Shown here piece by piece: positions 24,670 through 34,494 of a stretch of DNA of 41,910 nt. How positions within the stretch are numbered: position 1 is the stretch's first letter; every line of letters starts with the position of its first letter. Source of the DNA: Betaproteobacteria bacterium (lineage in GTDB: Bacteria > Pseudomonadota > Gammaproteobacteria > Burkholderiales > Rhodocyclaceae); the NCBI GenBank assembly GCA_009777245.1, contig WRMF01000022.1, positions 1 through 41,910 on the forward strand, read 5' to 3'. Both the position numbers and the translations under genes were made by a program. Under the pieces are notes generated by a model that did no database searches, was not told the origin of the DNA, and worked only from the letters and a program-made list of their open reading frames with translations.

Positions 24670-25449
24670 ATGTCCGCCGATCTTGCTCCTTATCTGCCCG
24701 CTATCCGGGAAATTGCGGCGCTCTTGAATAATGCGCGTCGCGTTCTTTTCATCACGGGCGCGGGCATTTCCGCCGATTCCGGGCTGCCCACATATCGCGG
24801 GCTGGGCGGATTGTACGAAAACGACCTGACCGATGAAGGAATGCCCATTGAAGAAGCGCTTTCCGGAGAGATGCTGCGCCGTCGTCCTGAAATACCGTGG
24901 AAATATATTGCCGCTATCGAGCAGAGTTGCCGTTCCGTAGGCCCCAATCCCGCGCACCGGATCATTGCGGCATGGGAAAAAGAATTGCCTTATGTCATGA
25001 CGCTTACCCAAAACATTGACGGGCTGCATTATGCGGCGGGCAGCAGGAATGTGATAGAAATCCACGGCAATGTCCACCGGCTGTACTGCGAATACTGCGG
25101 TTTTCGGGAAACCGTGGATAGCCTTGCCGGACGGGAATTACCGCCCGTCTGCCCGCAATGCGGCAAATTCATCAGGCCGGAAGTCACGCTGTTCGGGGAG
25201 ATGTTGCCGGTGGATGAATTGAACCGTTATCAGGAAGCTCTTGCCGCAGGATTCGATCTGGTTTTTTCCATCGGCACGACCAGCGTGTTTCCCTATATCG
25301 CGCAGCCGGTCATTCTGGCTATTCATCGGAATATGCCGAGCGTGGAAATCAATCCGGGACGCACTCATTTGAGCGATCATGTCGCCTATCAGTTGCCGCT
25401 AGGCGCGGCGGCGGCGCTCACCGCCATTGACGAGGCGCTACGGGCTTGA
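24670..25449 (+). CDS. SIR2-family NAD-dependent protein deacylase
   Basis: A 259-aa sirtuin that would remove acyl groups from lysines using NAD+. The NAD-binding motif is ITGAGISADSGLPTYRG (about 29-45). TQNIDGLH lies at about 114-121, and the catalytic His132 is in IHGNVH. A zinc site uses Cys140, Cys143, Cys161 and Cys164 (CEYC, CPQC). FSIGTTSVFPYIAQP and EINPGRTHLSD complete the Rossmann fold. All key residues are intact and the length is normal. It lies just outside attR, so it is a host gene, and its upstream region (24614-24669) is short. Its 3' end overlaps the convergent membrane-protein gene by 12 bp. Confidence 0.93.
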   Translation: MSADLAPYLPAIREIAALLNNARRVLFITGAGISADSGLPTYRGLGGLYENDLTDEGMPIEEALSGEMLRRRPEIPWKYIAAIEQSCRSVGPNPAHRIIAAWEKELPYVMTLTQNIDGLHYAAGSRNVIEIHGNVHRLYCEYCGFRETVDSLAGRELPPVCPQCGKFIRPEVTLFGEMLPVDELNRYQEALAAGFDLVFSIGTTSVFPYIAQPVILAIHRNMPSVEINPGRTHLSDHVAYQLPLGAAAALTAIDEALRA

Positions 25450-26256
25450 TACTTCCATTTCGCCGTGAAAGCGTCCGGGTAAACAGACAAACACAAGGAC
25501 AAAGAGAATTGAGGCCAGGATCAAGGCCACGCCTGTCCGGCGCAGATTCAGCCATAGTCTGGGGCCGCGCCGCAAGACCTCGAAAGTCTCTATGAAAACG
25601 GTTTCACAAGCGCCGGGGCCTGTATCGGTACGCGCCGTGCTGGTGCTTCGATACATACCCTTCGAGTTGCTGTATTCCGCCAGATAGCCGCGAAAATGGA
25701 TTTGATCGCCTACGCGCACATCTTTTATCCGTCGCTTGATTGCATAATCGGTAGCCAGAATGTGATTGTTTGAAATCTCCTCGTTGACAAAACGCTCCCA
25801 GGTTTCCCGGTCAGATGTTTTGTAATAACAGGTAAATTGACCGCTACTGAAAGAGAGTTTTTCATAGAGGCCGGACAAGGCATTGCTTTTTCCCCAGACA
25901 ACGCAGAGGTCCACCACATTCAGGAAGTCGCCTGTATTCCGATGGAAGCTATCCCACCAACTGTCGCTGTGGTGCATACTGACGACCAGTCCCCAAAGCT
26001 CATATTCATGGAGAGGCTTGACTTGGTAGCTGATCCCGTCAAAGTTCGTCGTGAAGGGCAGCGCGGAAGTCGGCTTTTGTATAGGTTCCTGGGCAAGCGC
26101 AGGCAAGAGCGCGGCAGGCGACGGCAAATCATCCGCGAATAGCCATGTCAGCGCCAAAATGAATAACCCTATGCCAAATGCCGCCTTGGCAAGGGTAATC
26201 AGTCTATCCGCCAAGCTACGCATGGGGTATCTACGTTTGACAGATTGATAAATCAT
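25438..26256 (-). CDS. Membrane-anchored protein of unknown function
   Basis: About 272 aa. A signal-anchor (LAKAAFGIGLFILALTWLFA) opens the protein and a second hydrophobic helix lies near the C-terminus (VALILASILFVLVFVCLPG). Between them is a probable periplasmic domain with YQVKPLHEYELWGLVVSMHH, VVDLCVVWGKSNA, ISNNHILAT, VGDQIHFRGYLAEY and STARTDTGPGACETVFIE. I recall this set of motifs from conserved uncharacterised proteobacterial proteins, but no function is known to me. The ATG at 26256 overlaps the upstream TGA as ATGA; Met at 26223 is an alternative. It is the last gene of the hldD unit, so an envelope role is inferred from context. Confidence 0.7.
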   Translation of the reverse strand: MIYQSVKRRYPMRSLADRLITLAKAAFGIGLFILALTWLFADDLPSPAALLPALAQEPIQKPTSALPFTTNFDGISYQVKPLHEYELWGLVVSMHHSDSWWDSFHRNTGDFLNVVDLCVVWGKSNALSGLYEKLSFSSGQFTCYYKTSDRETWERFVNEEISNNHILATDYAIKRRIKDVRVGDQIHFRGYLAEYSNSKGMYRSTSTARTDTGPGACETVFIETFEVLRRGPRLWLNLRRTGVALILASILFVLVFVCLPGRFHGEMEVSSP

Positions 26257-27554
26257 GTGCACGGACGTGTTTTGAAATGCTCATTGGCTTCTACGATGTC
26301 CAGGACGTACTGGCCTAATAAGCCGCGACGCACAGGTAATTCTATCTTGTCGCCCGGCTGGTGCGGCTGGCGCGCCAAATCGGCGCAGATTTTCAACTCA
26401 AGCCGCTCCGCGCCGCCTTGACCCTCATTGAATGATTGCCATATCTGTATTGCAGGCGATGATTGTCCTTCGCCGCCTTGCGGGCATGATGGATTGCATG
26501 GTAATGGCGCTTGCAGTACGAAAACACGAGTTTCCTGTTGCCATTGGTGGTAATCGGCTCCGGGCTGGACGATGTTCCACGCAAAAGTTCCGCTGAACAA
26601 CAAAGCTGTGACAAGGCTGGTCAACCTGGAATTCCTGCGGCGGCAGCGAAGCAGCCACAGGCTGATTGCAGTTATCGGAGTGATTATGACCATGATGACA
26701 AAGAATATCCACAGCTGATTGAGCCAATAAGGAGAGTAGGACAACATGCCAGACATAAACAGGAATAATGCGCCGATGCCCATGCCTAACGCCACGATGT
26801 CGGGTTTGTGGGAACGCCGTGTTTCTGCGAGTTGTCTACTCAAGGCAAACGGAACCAAGCAGGTTCTTTTCACTACGCCTTGACCCAGATAACGCTCGAT
26901 TTCACGGACAACTGCGGGGCGCTTGTCCGCAACCAAACCGGAATTTTTGCTATCTGCATCATCTTCGTCGGCTTGCCATGCGCTGACCATATCAAGTTTG
27001 AATGCAGGATTGAACGGCGTTTTAACGCCGTGGAGCAGGTCAAGCCATTTGTTTGTCGTCTGGATGTCATCAGGCCGAAGAGACTGGATGTAAAGAGTAT
27101 CCAACCGTGCGCATTTGTTCAAAAAGTTGGCATGATGAACTATTGGCAACTGGATGTCCTGCCAGGCAATGCGCCATGACTTGGACTTATGCAAACTGGA
27201 CAATTTGGAGCAGGCATGACAATCAAAACTTATGCCGTGATCGTCAATCCGCAAACGGTCGTGTCGGCGCAAGTAAGATGGGGAGAGTAAAAGCGCAAAA
27301 AGCGCAAATAACCCCATCCAAAATATCTCAGGGTCTAGAATAGGCCACAGAAATAGGTATCCCATCATGGAACGGCCTTCCTCGTCAAATAGCATACTGA
27401 ATCGCACAGATACTTGCACCTCACAACAAAACATCAGGGGGATGACGAGCAGCGAAACCAGCCAAGCGCCGAGAACAAACATTAAGGTAATGTTGAGAAA
27501 CAAAGCCTTGGCGGCAATGTACGTCAGCCTTTCACGTTTGATGATGAATCCCAC
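26253..27554 (-). CDS. Multi-pass membrane protein of unknown function
   Basis: A 433-aa protein from a GTG start (a GAGG lies 8 bases upstream). It has at least four hydrophobic segments: about 15-45 (LFLNITLMFVLGAWLVSLLV), 70-90, 258-280 (VALGMGIGALFLFMSGML) and 285-310 (LWIFFVIMVIITPITAISLW), with another near 320-335. A soluble part at about 95-240 contains LRIDDHGISFDC and VVREIERYLGQGVVKR. The C-terminal domain (about 340-430: ICADLARQPHQPGDKIELPV) resembles an extracytoplasmic fold. I do not recognise the family. Its gene ends in an ATGA overlap with the next gene and follows the YdbH-like gene by 25 bp, so the proteins are probably made together. Confidence 0.7.
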   Translation of the reverse strand: MGFIIKRERLTYIAAKALFLNITLMFVLGAWLVSLLVIPLMFCCEVQVSVRFSMLFDEEGRSMMGYLFLWPILDPEIFWMGLFALFALLLSPSYLRRHDRLRIDDHGISFDCHACSKLSSLHKSKSWRIAWQDIQLPIVHHANFLNKCARLDTLYIQSLRPDDIQTTNKWLDLLHGVKTPFNPAFKLDMVSAWQADEDDADSKNSGLVADKRPAVVREIERYLGQGVVKRTCLVPFALSRQLAETRRSHKPDIVALGMGIGALFLFMSGMLSYSPYWLNQLWIFFVIMVIITPITAISLWLLRCRRRNSRLTSLVTALLFSGTFAWNIVQPGADYHQWQQETRVFVLQAPLPCNPSCPQGGEGQSSPAIQIWQSFNEGQGGAERLELKICADLARQPHQPGDKIELPVRRGLLGQYVLDIVEANEHFKTRPCT

Positions 27555-27579
27555 GGCTGCGCCTCAAGATCATTCGGAA

Positions 27580-29565
27580 TTACTGGAATGTCGGGCCGCT
27601 GGATTGGGTGGCGGCTTCCAGGCGGGCAAGCAGTTCCTCCCAGTCAATCCGGCGATTAAAACCCATGATGTTCAAGGCCGGGATGCCTCCGCCCTCCACA
27701 ATCACATATTGTTCGCCACGGTCGGAGCCGGGAATGCCGTGCATGTGGCATATACCGTTTTCAAGTCGGCAGGAAAGCCCGATCCGGCGATAGCCAAAAT
27801 CCGAAAACATCCTTAAGACACTGGCTTGCAAGGCCGCCATCGCGCCGCCGCCCGCGCCCAAAGACGTGATGTCATTGACTGCATGTTGGCTTATGCGGCG
27901 CGGATAACTGCCGGGACTGCTGACGATGTTCGCGTTGAACGCCACCGGACGCCATCCGGCAATTTCCAGTCCCTTCAAACCTGCATCCACAAAGCCGGTA
28001 ATTTGGCCAAAGGAAAAGGTATGGGTCAATTGTTCCAAGTCTATGTGACGCGCATCCACATCGGCCAGAATGCGCGGCCTGACGCCAAAAGGATCAATGA
28101 GGCGCAAATTTCCGCAACTCAAATAGCCGTCAAACACCCGAATTATCAAAGTGCCGTCCAGTGACGCCTCACGGCGCGCATAACGAATGAGCGGCAAATC
28201 GGCGGAAATCGCGCCGGTCATGATTGGTAAATCCAGTCTTTCCGTCAGCTCTTCCAGAGCCATAGGCGTGACCGAAAGGCTCAATGCGCCTTCCCAGTTT
28301 CTGCCTGTTTCATCCTCGGACATTCCCGCCACCAGACGACGAAGGATCAGCTCGCCATCCAGCAAGGGAATGGTGATCTGGGAAGTCAGGGCAAAGCTCT
28401 GTGCCGGATAAATGGCAAACGCCGCATTGAATTCGCCGCTTTCCAGCCTTCCTATCGCCATTTTCCTGAATGCCAGAGAGTTCTCGGTATGCTGATCGTT
28501 ACGCCAGACAATGTTGCCATGTATTCCTTCCAAGGCAAAACGATTGCCTTCCAGCGCAAAGCCCGCATCATTCAAGGCGACGGAAATTACCGCTATCTCG
28601 CCGTTTTTCCATTCCGCATCAAGATTGAGTTTGCCGGAGAGATCGGCGCGCAATGTGCCCTGACTTGCCAGAATCGGCGCGACTATTGCCTCTCCAAAAG
28701 ACTGAAGGGCAAGCGATTTCGCCGAGAGCTTAAGGTTCATCGCGTCCGCTTCTGCCCAGAGTCCATGCCCGCTTGCGGCGATTTGCCCCACTTCGGGAAA
28801 GGTGAATCGCGCGTCAGACAATGCCCAACCGGAAGCGTCAATCTCCCCCGCAAATTCCAGATTTTGCCCATTGCCTGTCAGAAATACCGGAGCATGAAAC
28901 CAGTCTCCCTCCAACCACTCCAACCGTCCTTTCATTTTCCATTTGCCCTTGTTTTCCTCGCCGGAAACGGAAAATGTAGCCGCCATTTTTTCCGCCGCCG
29001 AACTGCCGTCCGGCGAGGCATACGCGCCGTCACGCACGGTCAATGCGGCGGATAATCGCTTGCCGTCGTAATTCACCATGCCTTCCAGCTTTCCTGCCGA
29101 ATGCCAGCCCGTCGGCAGGAAGGCGCTCAAGTCTTTTATGTTTGTGCCGACAAACTCGATATGCAGATTCTGGCTCTCACCGTCATAGACCGCTTGCGTG
29201 TACTCGTTGGCGGCATGGGTCAGGCGTAACGTCCATTGTTTGTTTTGCTGCCGGATATCAAGCGCAATGGGCGCTTGATTCGCAATGTGGAGACGCCCGG
29301 CTCCACAATGGAACGCGCCGCTGGCAAGGCTTAGTTTGCCGCATTCGATCCGCGCCTGTTGCCAGCTTTGTCCGGCGATGTCGAGCCTTGCGAGATTGAG
29401 CGCGCCGCCTTCGCTCCGCACATTGAGCGTCAAGCCGGAAATTGAAAAAGCCGGGTGCTGAATATGCGCTATATCCAAATCCAGAGAAAGCGGCAGGGCA
29501 AATGCCGCTACCGCGCCAAACAGCGCGAATACAGCAGGAAAAAATCGCTTCAAGGAATTTTTCAT
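27580..29565 (-). CDS. YdbH-like intermembrane envelope protein
   Basis: A 661-aa protein with an N-terminal signal-anchor (FFPAVFALFGAVAAFALPL) and a long periplasmic part of repeating beta-strands, as in YdbH/TamB/AsmA-type proteins. These form grooves that carry phospholipids between the inner and outer membranes. The C-terminal stretch is the most typical of the YdbH family: ISQHAVNDITSLGAGGGAMA, RIGLSCRLENGICHMHGI, VEGGGIPALNIMGFNRRIDW. It starts 4 bp after hldD and heads two membrane-protein genes, placing it in an LPS/envelope unit. The family call is from motif memory; the transport role is known for E. coli YdbH but not shown here. Confidence 0.8.
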   Translation of the reverse strand: MKNSLKRFFPAVFALFGAVAAFALPLSLDLDIAHIQHPAFSISGLTLNVRSEGGALNLARLDIAGQSWQQARIECGKLSLASGAFHCGAGRLHIANQAPIALDIRQQNKQWTLRLTHAANEYTQAVYDGESQNLHIEFVGTNIKDLSAFLPTGWHSAGKLEGMVNYDGKRLSAALTVRDGAYASPDGSSAAEKMAATFSVSGEENKGKWKMKGRLEWLEGDWFHAPVFLTGNGQNLEFAGEIDASGWALSDARFTFPEVGQIAASGHGLWAEADAMNLKLSAKSLALQSFGEAIVAPILASQGTLRADLSGKLNLDAEWKNGEIAVISVALNDAGFALEGNRFALEGIHGNIVWRNDQHTENSLAFRKMAIGRLESGEFNAAFAIYPAQSFALTSQITIPLLDGELILRRLVAGMSEDETGRNWEGALSLSVTPMALEELTERLDLPIMTGAISADLPLIRYARREASLDGTLIIRVFDGYLSCGNLRLIDPFGVRPRILADVDARHIDLEQLTHTFSFGQITGFVDAGLKGLEIAGWRPVAFNANIVSSPGSYPRRISQHAVNDITSLGAGGGAMAALQASVLRMFSDFGYRRIGLSCRLENGICHMHGIPGSDRGEQYVIVEGGGIPALNIMGFNRRIDWEELLARLEAATQSSGPTFQ

Positions 29566-29569
29566 GGCT

Positions 29570-30592
29570 TTATTTTCCGGTCTGCATCAACTCTGCCTGC
29601 TCCCGCAGCCACTTGACATAAAGTGCAACCCCTTTTTCTACCGGAATGAATGGTTCTTCATATCCGGCGGCGCGCAGACGGGAAATGTCGGCGCAGGTAT
29701 AAGCCTGGTATTTGCCTTTCAGGGCTTCAGGGAAGGGTATATATTCCAGAAGACCGCGCGCGACAATTTCTTCCAGGCCAAGGGGAGATTCTCCCGTCGG
29801 TATACGGCAGTTATTGATGACAGAGACCGCCACCTTGTTGAAACTCTGCGCCTTACCTGTGCCCAAGTTAAAAATGCCGGATTTTTCCGGGTGATCCAGA
29901 AAGAACAGATTGACCTTGGTCACATCGTCCACATAGACGAAATCCCGCTCCTGCCCGCCATTGGCATAACCGTGCGAGCCTGCAAAGAGTTTAACCTTGC
30001 CGGTTTCCGTAAACTCCCGGAAGTGGTGGAACGCAACCGAGGCCATGCGCCCCTTGTGGCTTTCGTGGGGACCATAGACATTGAAATAGCGAAAGCCAGC
30101 CACTTGGGATGTGGCATCCGGCAAACGCTGGCGCGCGATCTGGTCGAACAGGAATTTGGAATAGCCGTAGATATTCAGCGGCGCTTCAAGGCCGCGCTCT
30201 TCCCGAAATACCGTGCCGAGGCCGTAGGTTGCCGCGCTGGAAGCGTAGAGAAAGGGGACTTTCTGCTTCAGACACCAGTCAAGCAGGATGACGGAATAGC
30301 GATAATTGTTTTCCATCATGTAGCGCCCGTCTGTTTCCATTGTGTCGGAACACGCGCCTTGATGCAGGACGGCTTCGATTTCCCCGTCGAAATGCCCGTG
30401 CCGGATGCGGTTGATGAAGTCTTCCTTGTCCAGATAGTCGGCGATTTCGCAGTCCACGAGGTTTTTGAACTTGTCGGCGCGGGAGAGGTTGTCCACGGCG
30501 ATAATCCGGGTTATGCGCCGCGCATTCAGGGCGCGTACCAGATTCGAGCCGATAAACCCCGCCGCTCCGGTGACAACAATATAATTTGACAT
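29570..30592 (-). CDS. hldD: ADP-L-glycero-D-manno-heptose 6-epimerase
   Basis: HldD (RfaD/WaaD) interconverts ADP-D- and ADP-L-glycero-manno-heptose, giving the heptose of the LPS inner core, in the cytoplasm. The 340-aa protein has the Rossmann GxxGxxG motif [10 protein letters not shown] at residues 8-17, [21 protein letters not shown], the catalytic Y-x3-K in [10 protein letters not shown] (about residue 143), [12 protein letters not shown], and [10 protein letters not shown]. Length and motifs match the family. It is the first gene of the minus-strand unit with the YdbH-like gene 4 bp downstream. The upstream 254 bp are shared with divergent pgsA. Confidence 0.95.
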   Translation of the reverse strand: MSNYIVVTGAAGFIGSNLVRALNARRITRIIAVDNLSRADKFKNLVDCEIADYLDKEDFINRIRHGHFDGEIEAVLHQGACSDTMETDGRYMMENNYRYSVILLDWCLKQKVPFLYASSAATYGLGTVFREERGLEAPLNIYGYSKFLFDQIARQRLPDATSQVAGFRYFNVYGPHESHKGRMASVAFHHFREFTETGKVKLFAGSHGYANGGQERDFVYVDDVTKVNLFFLDHPEKSGIFNLGTGKAQSFNKVAVSVINNCRIPTGESPLGLEEIVARGLLEYIPFPEALKGKYQAYTCADISRLRAAGYEEPFIPVEKGVALYVKWLREQAELMQTGK

Positions 30593-30846
30593 GGCGATTA
30601 TCCGAAGTCGGAAAAGGGAGAGTTTAGCCGTTTTTTTGCCCTTTAGTAACTCGCTGATGGGTATGCTGATTTATTCCGTACCTACAACGCTGTAACGGAT
30701 TTTGCGCTTGCAATGACGTTGCATCTACTTGAGCCGAAAACGCGCCATAAACAAAAAACCGCGATAAAGACGGTTCTTGCCGGTCTGTCGCGCGGCGATG
30801 GAAAGAGTTACAATCATCCGTTGTGCCTTGCGGTTTTTGCGGCCTT
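30593..30846. other. Divergent intergenic region between hldD and pgsA
   Basis: No gene is seen. It contains an imperfect hairpin (30675-30699; TCCGT...ACGGA around TACA-ACGC-TGTA) followed by TTTT on the plus strand, and TACAAT at 30809-30814, a possible -10 box for pgsA without a good -35 partner. On the minus side TTACTA and TAACT-like boxes exist but are weak. Confidence 0.4.
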
Positions 30847-31443
30847 ATGCCTTTCAATCTGCCAATTTTCCTCACCTGGTTGCGCGTTGCCGCCATTCCG
30901 TTGCTGGTTGCGCTTTATTATCTGCCGCTCGGTTGGCTCTCTGTAGCCGAGCGCGATTTCTTGTCCGCGCTGGTCTTTGTTATCGCCAGTCTGACGGACT
31001 GGGCGGACGGCTATCTGGCGCGGCGGCTAAACCAAACCTCGACATTCGGCGCGTTTCTCGATCCGGTGGCGGACAAGCTGATCGTAGCCGCCGCGCTCAT
31101 CATTCTGGTCGACCTGGGGCGCGCCGACGCGATAGTGGCGATTATCATCATCGGGCGGGAAATCACAATTTCCGCCCTGCGCGAATGGATGGCAAAGATA
31201 GGGGCCGGGCGCAACGTGGCGGTTTCCATGCTCGGCAAGATCAAGACAGGGGTACAAATGACAGCTATTCCGCTATTGCTTTATCATGGGCAGATTCCGT
31301 TTATGCCGAAGGGCTGGGAAACAGGCGGCATTGGCAGTTTGCTCCTTTGGTTTGCCGCGCTCATGACCCTCTGGTCAATGGGATACTATCTGTACAAGGC
31401 ATTGCCGGTGATTGCAAAGCTGGAGAGAAAGAGGACAAAATGA
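30847..31443 (+). CDS. pgsA: CDP-diacylglycerol-glycerol-3-phosphate 3-phosphatidyltransferase
   Basis: PgsA makes phosphatidylglycerol phosphate, the committed step to anionic phospholipids, in the inner membrane. The 198-aa protein has the CDP-alcohol phosphotransferase motif D-G-x2-A-R-x8-G-x3-D-x3-D, seen as [18 protein letters not shown] followed by AFLDPVADK. Several transmembrane helices fit the family. The start at Met 30847 ([14 protein letters not shown]) matches usual PgsA N-termini; the longer frame from 30823 adds nothing conserved. It is the first gene of a tightly coupled operon, and its TGA overlaps the ATG of rpiA. Confidence 0.95.
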   Translation: MPFNLPIFLTWLRVAAIPLLVALYYLPLGWLSVAERDFLSALVFVIASLTDWADGYLARRLNQTSTFGAFLDPVADKLIVAAALIILVDLGRADAIVAIIIIGREITISALREWMAKIGAGRNVAVSMLGKIKTGVQMTAIPLLLYHGQIPFMPKGWETGGIGSLLLWFAALMTLWSMGYYLYKALPVIAKLERKRTK

Positions 31444-32132
31444 GCAAGGATCGACAAAAACAGCAAGCGGCAAAGGCGGCTGCGGATTATGTGGCGGCTA
31501 ATCTGGAAGCGGGCGCGATATTGGGCGTAGGAACCGGCTCGACCGTCAATTTATTTATAGATACGCTAATGCCGCTAAAAGAGAAACTGGGAGGCGCTGT
31601 TGCCAGTTCGGAAGCGACCCGGCAACGTCTTGTCAATCATGGCATTCCGATTCTGGATTTGAATGACATTGACCGTCTTGCCATTTACGTGGACGGAGCG
31701 GATGAAATTGACCATGATTTTGCGATGATAAAGGGCGGAGGAGGGGCATTGACAAGGGAAAAAATCATTGCCTGCGCCTCCGATACCTTCGTTTGCATTG
31801 CGGATGCCGGTAAACGGGTTAAACGTTTGGGCAGATTTCCTTTGCCGGTGGAGGTAATTCCGATGGCAAGCCGACTGGTTGCCGGACAATTAGCCGCAAT
31901 GGGCGGCAAACCCGTTTTGCGTGAAGGTTTTGTGACCGATAACGGCAATTTCATTCTGGATGTCGCCGATCTGGCAATCCATGATTCGCAGGCGTTGGAG
32001 GCGGACATCAATCAGATAACCGGCGTTGTCTGTAATGGATTGTTTGCCAAGCGCGGCGCGGATATTCTGCTTTTGGGCGCGGAAAACGGCGTGATGACCT
32101 ATTTGTCTTCCGGCGCTACGCTTCGACGATGA
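31440..32132 (+). CDS. rpiA: Ribose-5-phosphate isomerase A
   Basis: RpiA interconverts ribose 5-phosphate and ribulose 5-phosphate in the pentose phosphate pathway. The 230-aa protein shows GVGTGSTVN (phosphate-binding loop), [23 protein letters not shown] with the catalytic Asp, [12 protein letters not shown] with Glu and Lys, and DNGNFILDV. The ATG overlaps the pgsA stop (ATGA), and the same frame extends upstream only as a shadow of pgsA. The next gene also begins with an ATGA overlap. Confidence 0.96.
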   Translation: MSKDRQKQQAAKAAADYVAANLEAGAILGVGTGSTVNLFIDTLMPLKEKLGGAVASSEATRQRLVNHGIPILDLNDIDRLAIYVDGADEIDHDFAMIKGGGGALTREKIIACASDTFVCIADAGKRVKRLGRFPLPVEVIPMASRLVAGQLAAMGGKPVLREGFVTDNGNFILDVADLAIHDSQALEADINQITGVVCNGLFAKRGADILLLGAENGVMTYLSSGATLRR

Positions 32133-32977
32133 GTACGCCGATTTCTTCCCTTTCCGCGCCGGAGAGAGCCTGGCAATGGTGGCAGGCGGCGTGGGCGCTT
32201 TTCCTGCAAAGTCCGATCATATTCATGTTTCTTGGCTTTTGTTATTTCGCGTTTTGCCTTCTGATTTTCTTATTGACCAGAGAGGGTGGGTGGATTTTCG
32301 CTCTATTACTCTATTCCTTCGGACAACCTTTTTTTAGAGCCTTTCTTTTCAGGTATATACGAGCGGTGCACCAGCCGGAAGAGCGTGCGCCTTTCCGCCT
32401 TTCCGCGACGCAGAAAAAATCCTTGCTATGGCAGATTTTATGGCGCGCAAGGTATCAGCTTCCCGGTTTGTGGCGGTTTTCCCTGCATTTGAACATCTAT
32501 TGCCGACTGTCCGCCGGTCAGGCTAAAACCCTGATAAGGATGGGAATAATCGGATTTGCCGTATTCCTTTTGAGCGTCGCGCTGGATTTGTTGCTGCGGC
32601 AAGCGGGCGGCATTCATGCGGGCGCGGTACTTCTGCTTTCCCTGCTCTGGTGGATGGCGTTCTGGTGCGCGCCGCAACTGGCGGTCTGGGGGCATCATTC
32701 CGCCGCAAAATCTCTGCTTTTCAGCTTTCTCACGGCTTGGTTCAACTGGCGTCCTGTCTTTTACGCCATGCTTTTGTTTGCCGCGTTTACGTTGTTTGCC
32801 ATGACCGCAGGGACGTTTGTTATCATGCTGGTCATGCCAGTCCTGCAAGGCTGGCTTTTTATGGCGCTTTTGTGCATATTCTGTCTGCCGATAGTGGTAA
32901 TGATGTATTTTTGCCTGATATACCGGATGTATCTTGATTTTTTTCCATTTCCCGCCCATGTTTCCGAACATGTCTGA
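32129..32977 (+). CDS. Integral membrane protein of unknown function (BPSS1780-like)
   Basis: A 282-aa protein with about six hydrophobic helices (for example [52 protein letters not shown]). The N-terminus has the [16 protein letters not shown] motif that I associate with the BPSS1780 family of betaproteobacterial membrane proteins. No catalytic motif is seen. It is coupled on both sides: ATGA with rpiA, and an 8-bp overlap with nadD if the latter starts at 32970. Context gives no clear role. Confidence 0.7.
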   Translation: MSTPISSLSAPERAWQWWQAAWALFLQSPIIFMFLGFCYFAFCLLIFLLTREGGWIFALLLYSFGQPFFRAFLFRYIRAVHQPEERAPFRLSATQKKSLLWQILWRARYQLPGLWRFSLHLNIYCRLSAGQAKTLIRMGIIGFAVFLLSVALDLLLRQAGGIHAGAVLLLSLLWWMAFWCAPQLAVWGHHSAAKSLLFSFLTAWFNWRPVFYAMLLFAAFTLFAMTAGTFVIMLVMPVLQGWLFMALLCIFCLPIVVMMYFCLIYRMYLDFFPFPAHVSEHV

Positions 32978-33653
32978 ATCTTCATTGACTCCGATAGGGT
33001 TATTCGGCGGCGTCTTCGACCCCGTGCATTACGGGCATTTGCGCCTGGCGGAAGAGGCGCGGGAAGCTCTGGGGTTATCAAAGGTGCGCTGGCTACCGGC
33101 GGGACTGCCCACGCATCGGGAAAAACCACGGGCAGACAGTCGGCATCGGCTGGCGATGCTGGCGATGGCGTTGGCGGAAAATGCGGCGTTTGAACTGGAT
33201 GACACGCTCGCCGCGGATGATGTGCCAGCCTATACAATTGACGCGCTGACTCATGTTCGCGGCAATGAAGAGCAGGGACAGCCGCTGGTCTGGCTGATGG
33301 GGGCGGACGCCTTCGCGCATTTTCACACCTGGCGACGCTGGCAGGAAATTGCGGAACAATGTCATATAGCGATACTGACTCGCCCGGAAGAAAATGAAGG
33401 CGGCAGACCTTGGCCGGAAGTATTGCGTCGTTTCGTGGCGGAGAGAGAAGCCGATCATCGGGAGATTCTGGCGAAAGAGCCGGGAGGCAGGATTTTTTTC
33501 GTGTCCATGCCTGCGCTTGATATTTCTTCTTCCGGCATTCGCGCGCGGTTGTCTGCCGGGACTAGCGTTCGTTATTTGTTGCCGGATTCTGTGCGCGAAT
33601 ACATTATGCGCCATAATCTATATACTTCTGTTCATCATTCCCAATCGTTTTGA
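32970..33653 (+). CDS. nadD: Nicotinate-nucleotide adenylyltransferase
   Basis: NadD joins AMP to nicotinate mononucleotide in NAD synthesis. The 227-aa protein has the nucleotidyltransferase motif GLFGGVFDPVHYGHL near its start, LPAGLPTHREKP, WLMGADAFAHFHTW, and the C-terminal ISSSGIRARL (ISSTxIR) box. The start at 32970 ([10 protein letters not shown]) is favoured since it places the GGxFDPxH motif at the usual distance; 32958 and 32934 are longer options. There is no clear Shine-Dalgarno, so translation probably depends on coupling to the previous gene. rsfS follows 2 bp later. Confidence 0.95.
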   Translation: MSESSLTPIGLFGGVFDPVHYGHLRLAEEAREALGLSKVRWLPAGLPTHREKPRADSRHRLAMLAMALAENAAFELDDTLAADDVPAYTIDALTHVRGNEEQGQPLVWLMGADAFAHFHTWRRWQEIAEQCHIAILTRPEENEGGRPWPEVLRRFVAEREADHREILAKEPGGRIFFVSMPALDISSSGIRARLSAGTSVRYLLPDSVREYIMRHNLYTSVHHSQSF

Positions 33654-33655
33654 AC

Positions 33656-34021
33656 ATGGAATTACGCAAACTGCAAAAAATCGTCATCGCCGCCCTTGAG
33701 GACGTCAAGGGCAGGGAGATTGAAACGCTTGACACCGCTCATCTTACTCCTTTGTTTGAGCGTATCGTGATTGCCTGCGGCGACTCCAACCGGCAGGTAC
33801 GCGCCTTGGCAAGGAATGTCGCGGACAAGGTGCGCGAGGCGGGCGGTGAAATATTGTCCATTGAAGGCGAGGAGGCGGGCGAATGGGTGCTGCTTGATCT
33901 TGGCGATCTGGTGGTGCATGTGATGCAGCCGGAGGCGCGGCGTTATTACAATCTGGAAGAACTCTGGCGCGACGCGCCGGTCTCAAGCGATCTTTTGATT
34001 CGGCGTCGGGCGGGGTCATGA
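33656..34021 (+). CDS. rsfS: Ribosome silencing factor
   Basis: RsfS (Iojap/YbeB family) binds ribosomal protein L14 of the large subunit and blocks subunit joining under starvation. The 121-aa product shows the family motifs LEDVKGREIETLD, IACGDSNRQVRALA, EWVLLDLGDLVVHVM and RRYYNLEELW. ATG 33656 is preferred over TTG 33650. It overlaps rlmH as ATGA. The nadD-rsfS-rlmH order is standard in proteobacteria. Confidence 0.95.
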   Translation: MELRKLQKIVIAALEDVKGREIETLDTAHLTPLFERIVIACGDSNRQVRALARNVADKVREAGGEILSIEGEEAGEWVLLDLGDLVVHVMQPEARRYYNLEELWRDAPVSSDLLIRRRAGS

Positions 34022-34494
34022 AATTCCTGCTTTTTGCCGTTGGTCATAAGCAGCCGGAATGGGTGGAGATGGCCTGTCAGGAGTACCTGAAACGGTTGCC
34101 AAGGGAAATCAGCGTTCAGGTCTTTGCAATCAAGCCGGAGCCGAGAGAGGGTAAAACGCGGGAACAACTGCTGGCGGCGGAGGGGATTCGTATCAGGCAA
34201 AACCTTAAATCTTTCCCCAGGGCGCGTCTTGTGGCGCTGGACGAGAAGGGCGAGGATTTGACGACCCGGCAATTTGCGGGACGTTTGCAGGATTGGCTGA
34301 CCTTGGGCGAAACAATAGCATTTCTTATCGGCGGCGCGGATGGACTGGAAGATGAATTGAAGGCAAAGGCGCGTGATATTCTTCGTCTTTCCAGCCTTAC
34401 CCTGCCGCATGGCCTTGCTCGGACGCTGCTTTGCGAGCAGCTTTACCGGGCGAGCAGCTTGCTTGGCGGACACCCATACCATCGGGAAGGATGA
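34018..34494 (+). CDS. rlmH: 23S rRNA pseudouridine-1915 N3-methyltransferase
   Basis: RlmH methylates pseudouridine 1915 in helix 69 of 23S rRNA using S-adenosylmethionine. The 158-aa SPOUT enzyme shows LVALDEKGEDLTTRQFA, the FLIGGADGL cofactor loop, LSSLTLPHGLARTLLCEQ and the C-terminal HPYHREG. Length and motifs are normal. It overlaps rsfS at the start and maf at the end (ATGA at 34491-34494). Confidence 0.96.
   Translation: MKFLLFAVGHKQPEWVEMACQEYLKRLPREISVQVFAIKPEPREGKTREQLLAAEGIRIRQNLKSFPRARLVALDEKGEDLTTRQFAGRLQDWLTLGETIAFLIGGADGLEDELKAKARDILRLSSLTLPHGLARTLLCEQLYRASSLLGGHPYHREG

Noticed and set aside
30777-31439. N-terminal extension of rpiA
   Set aside because: The frame overlaps pgsA completely; the ATG at 31440 with ATGA coupling matches usual RpiA length.
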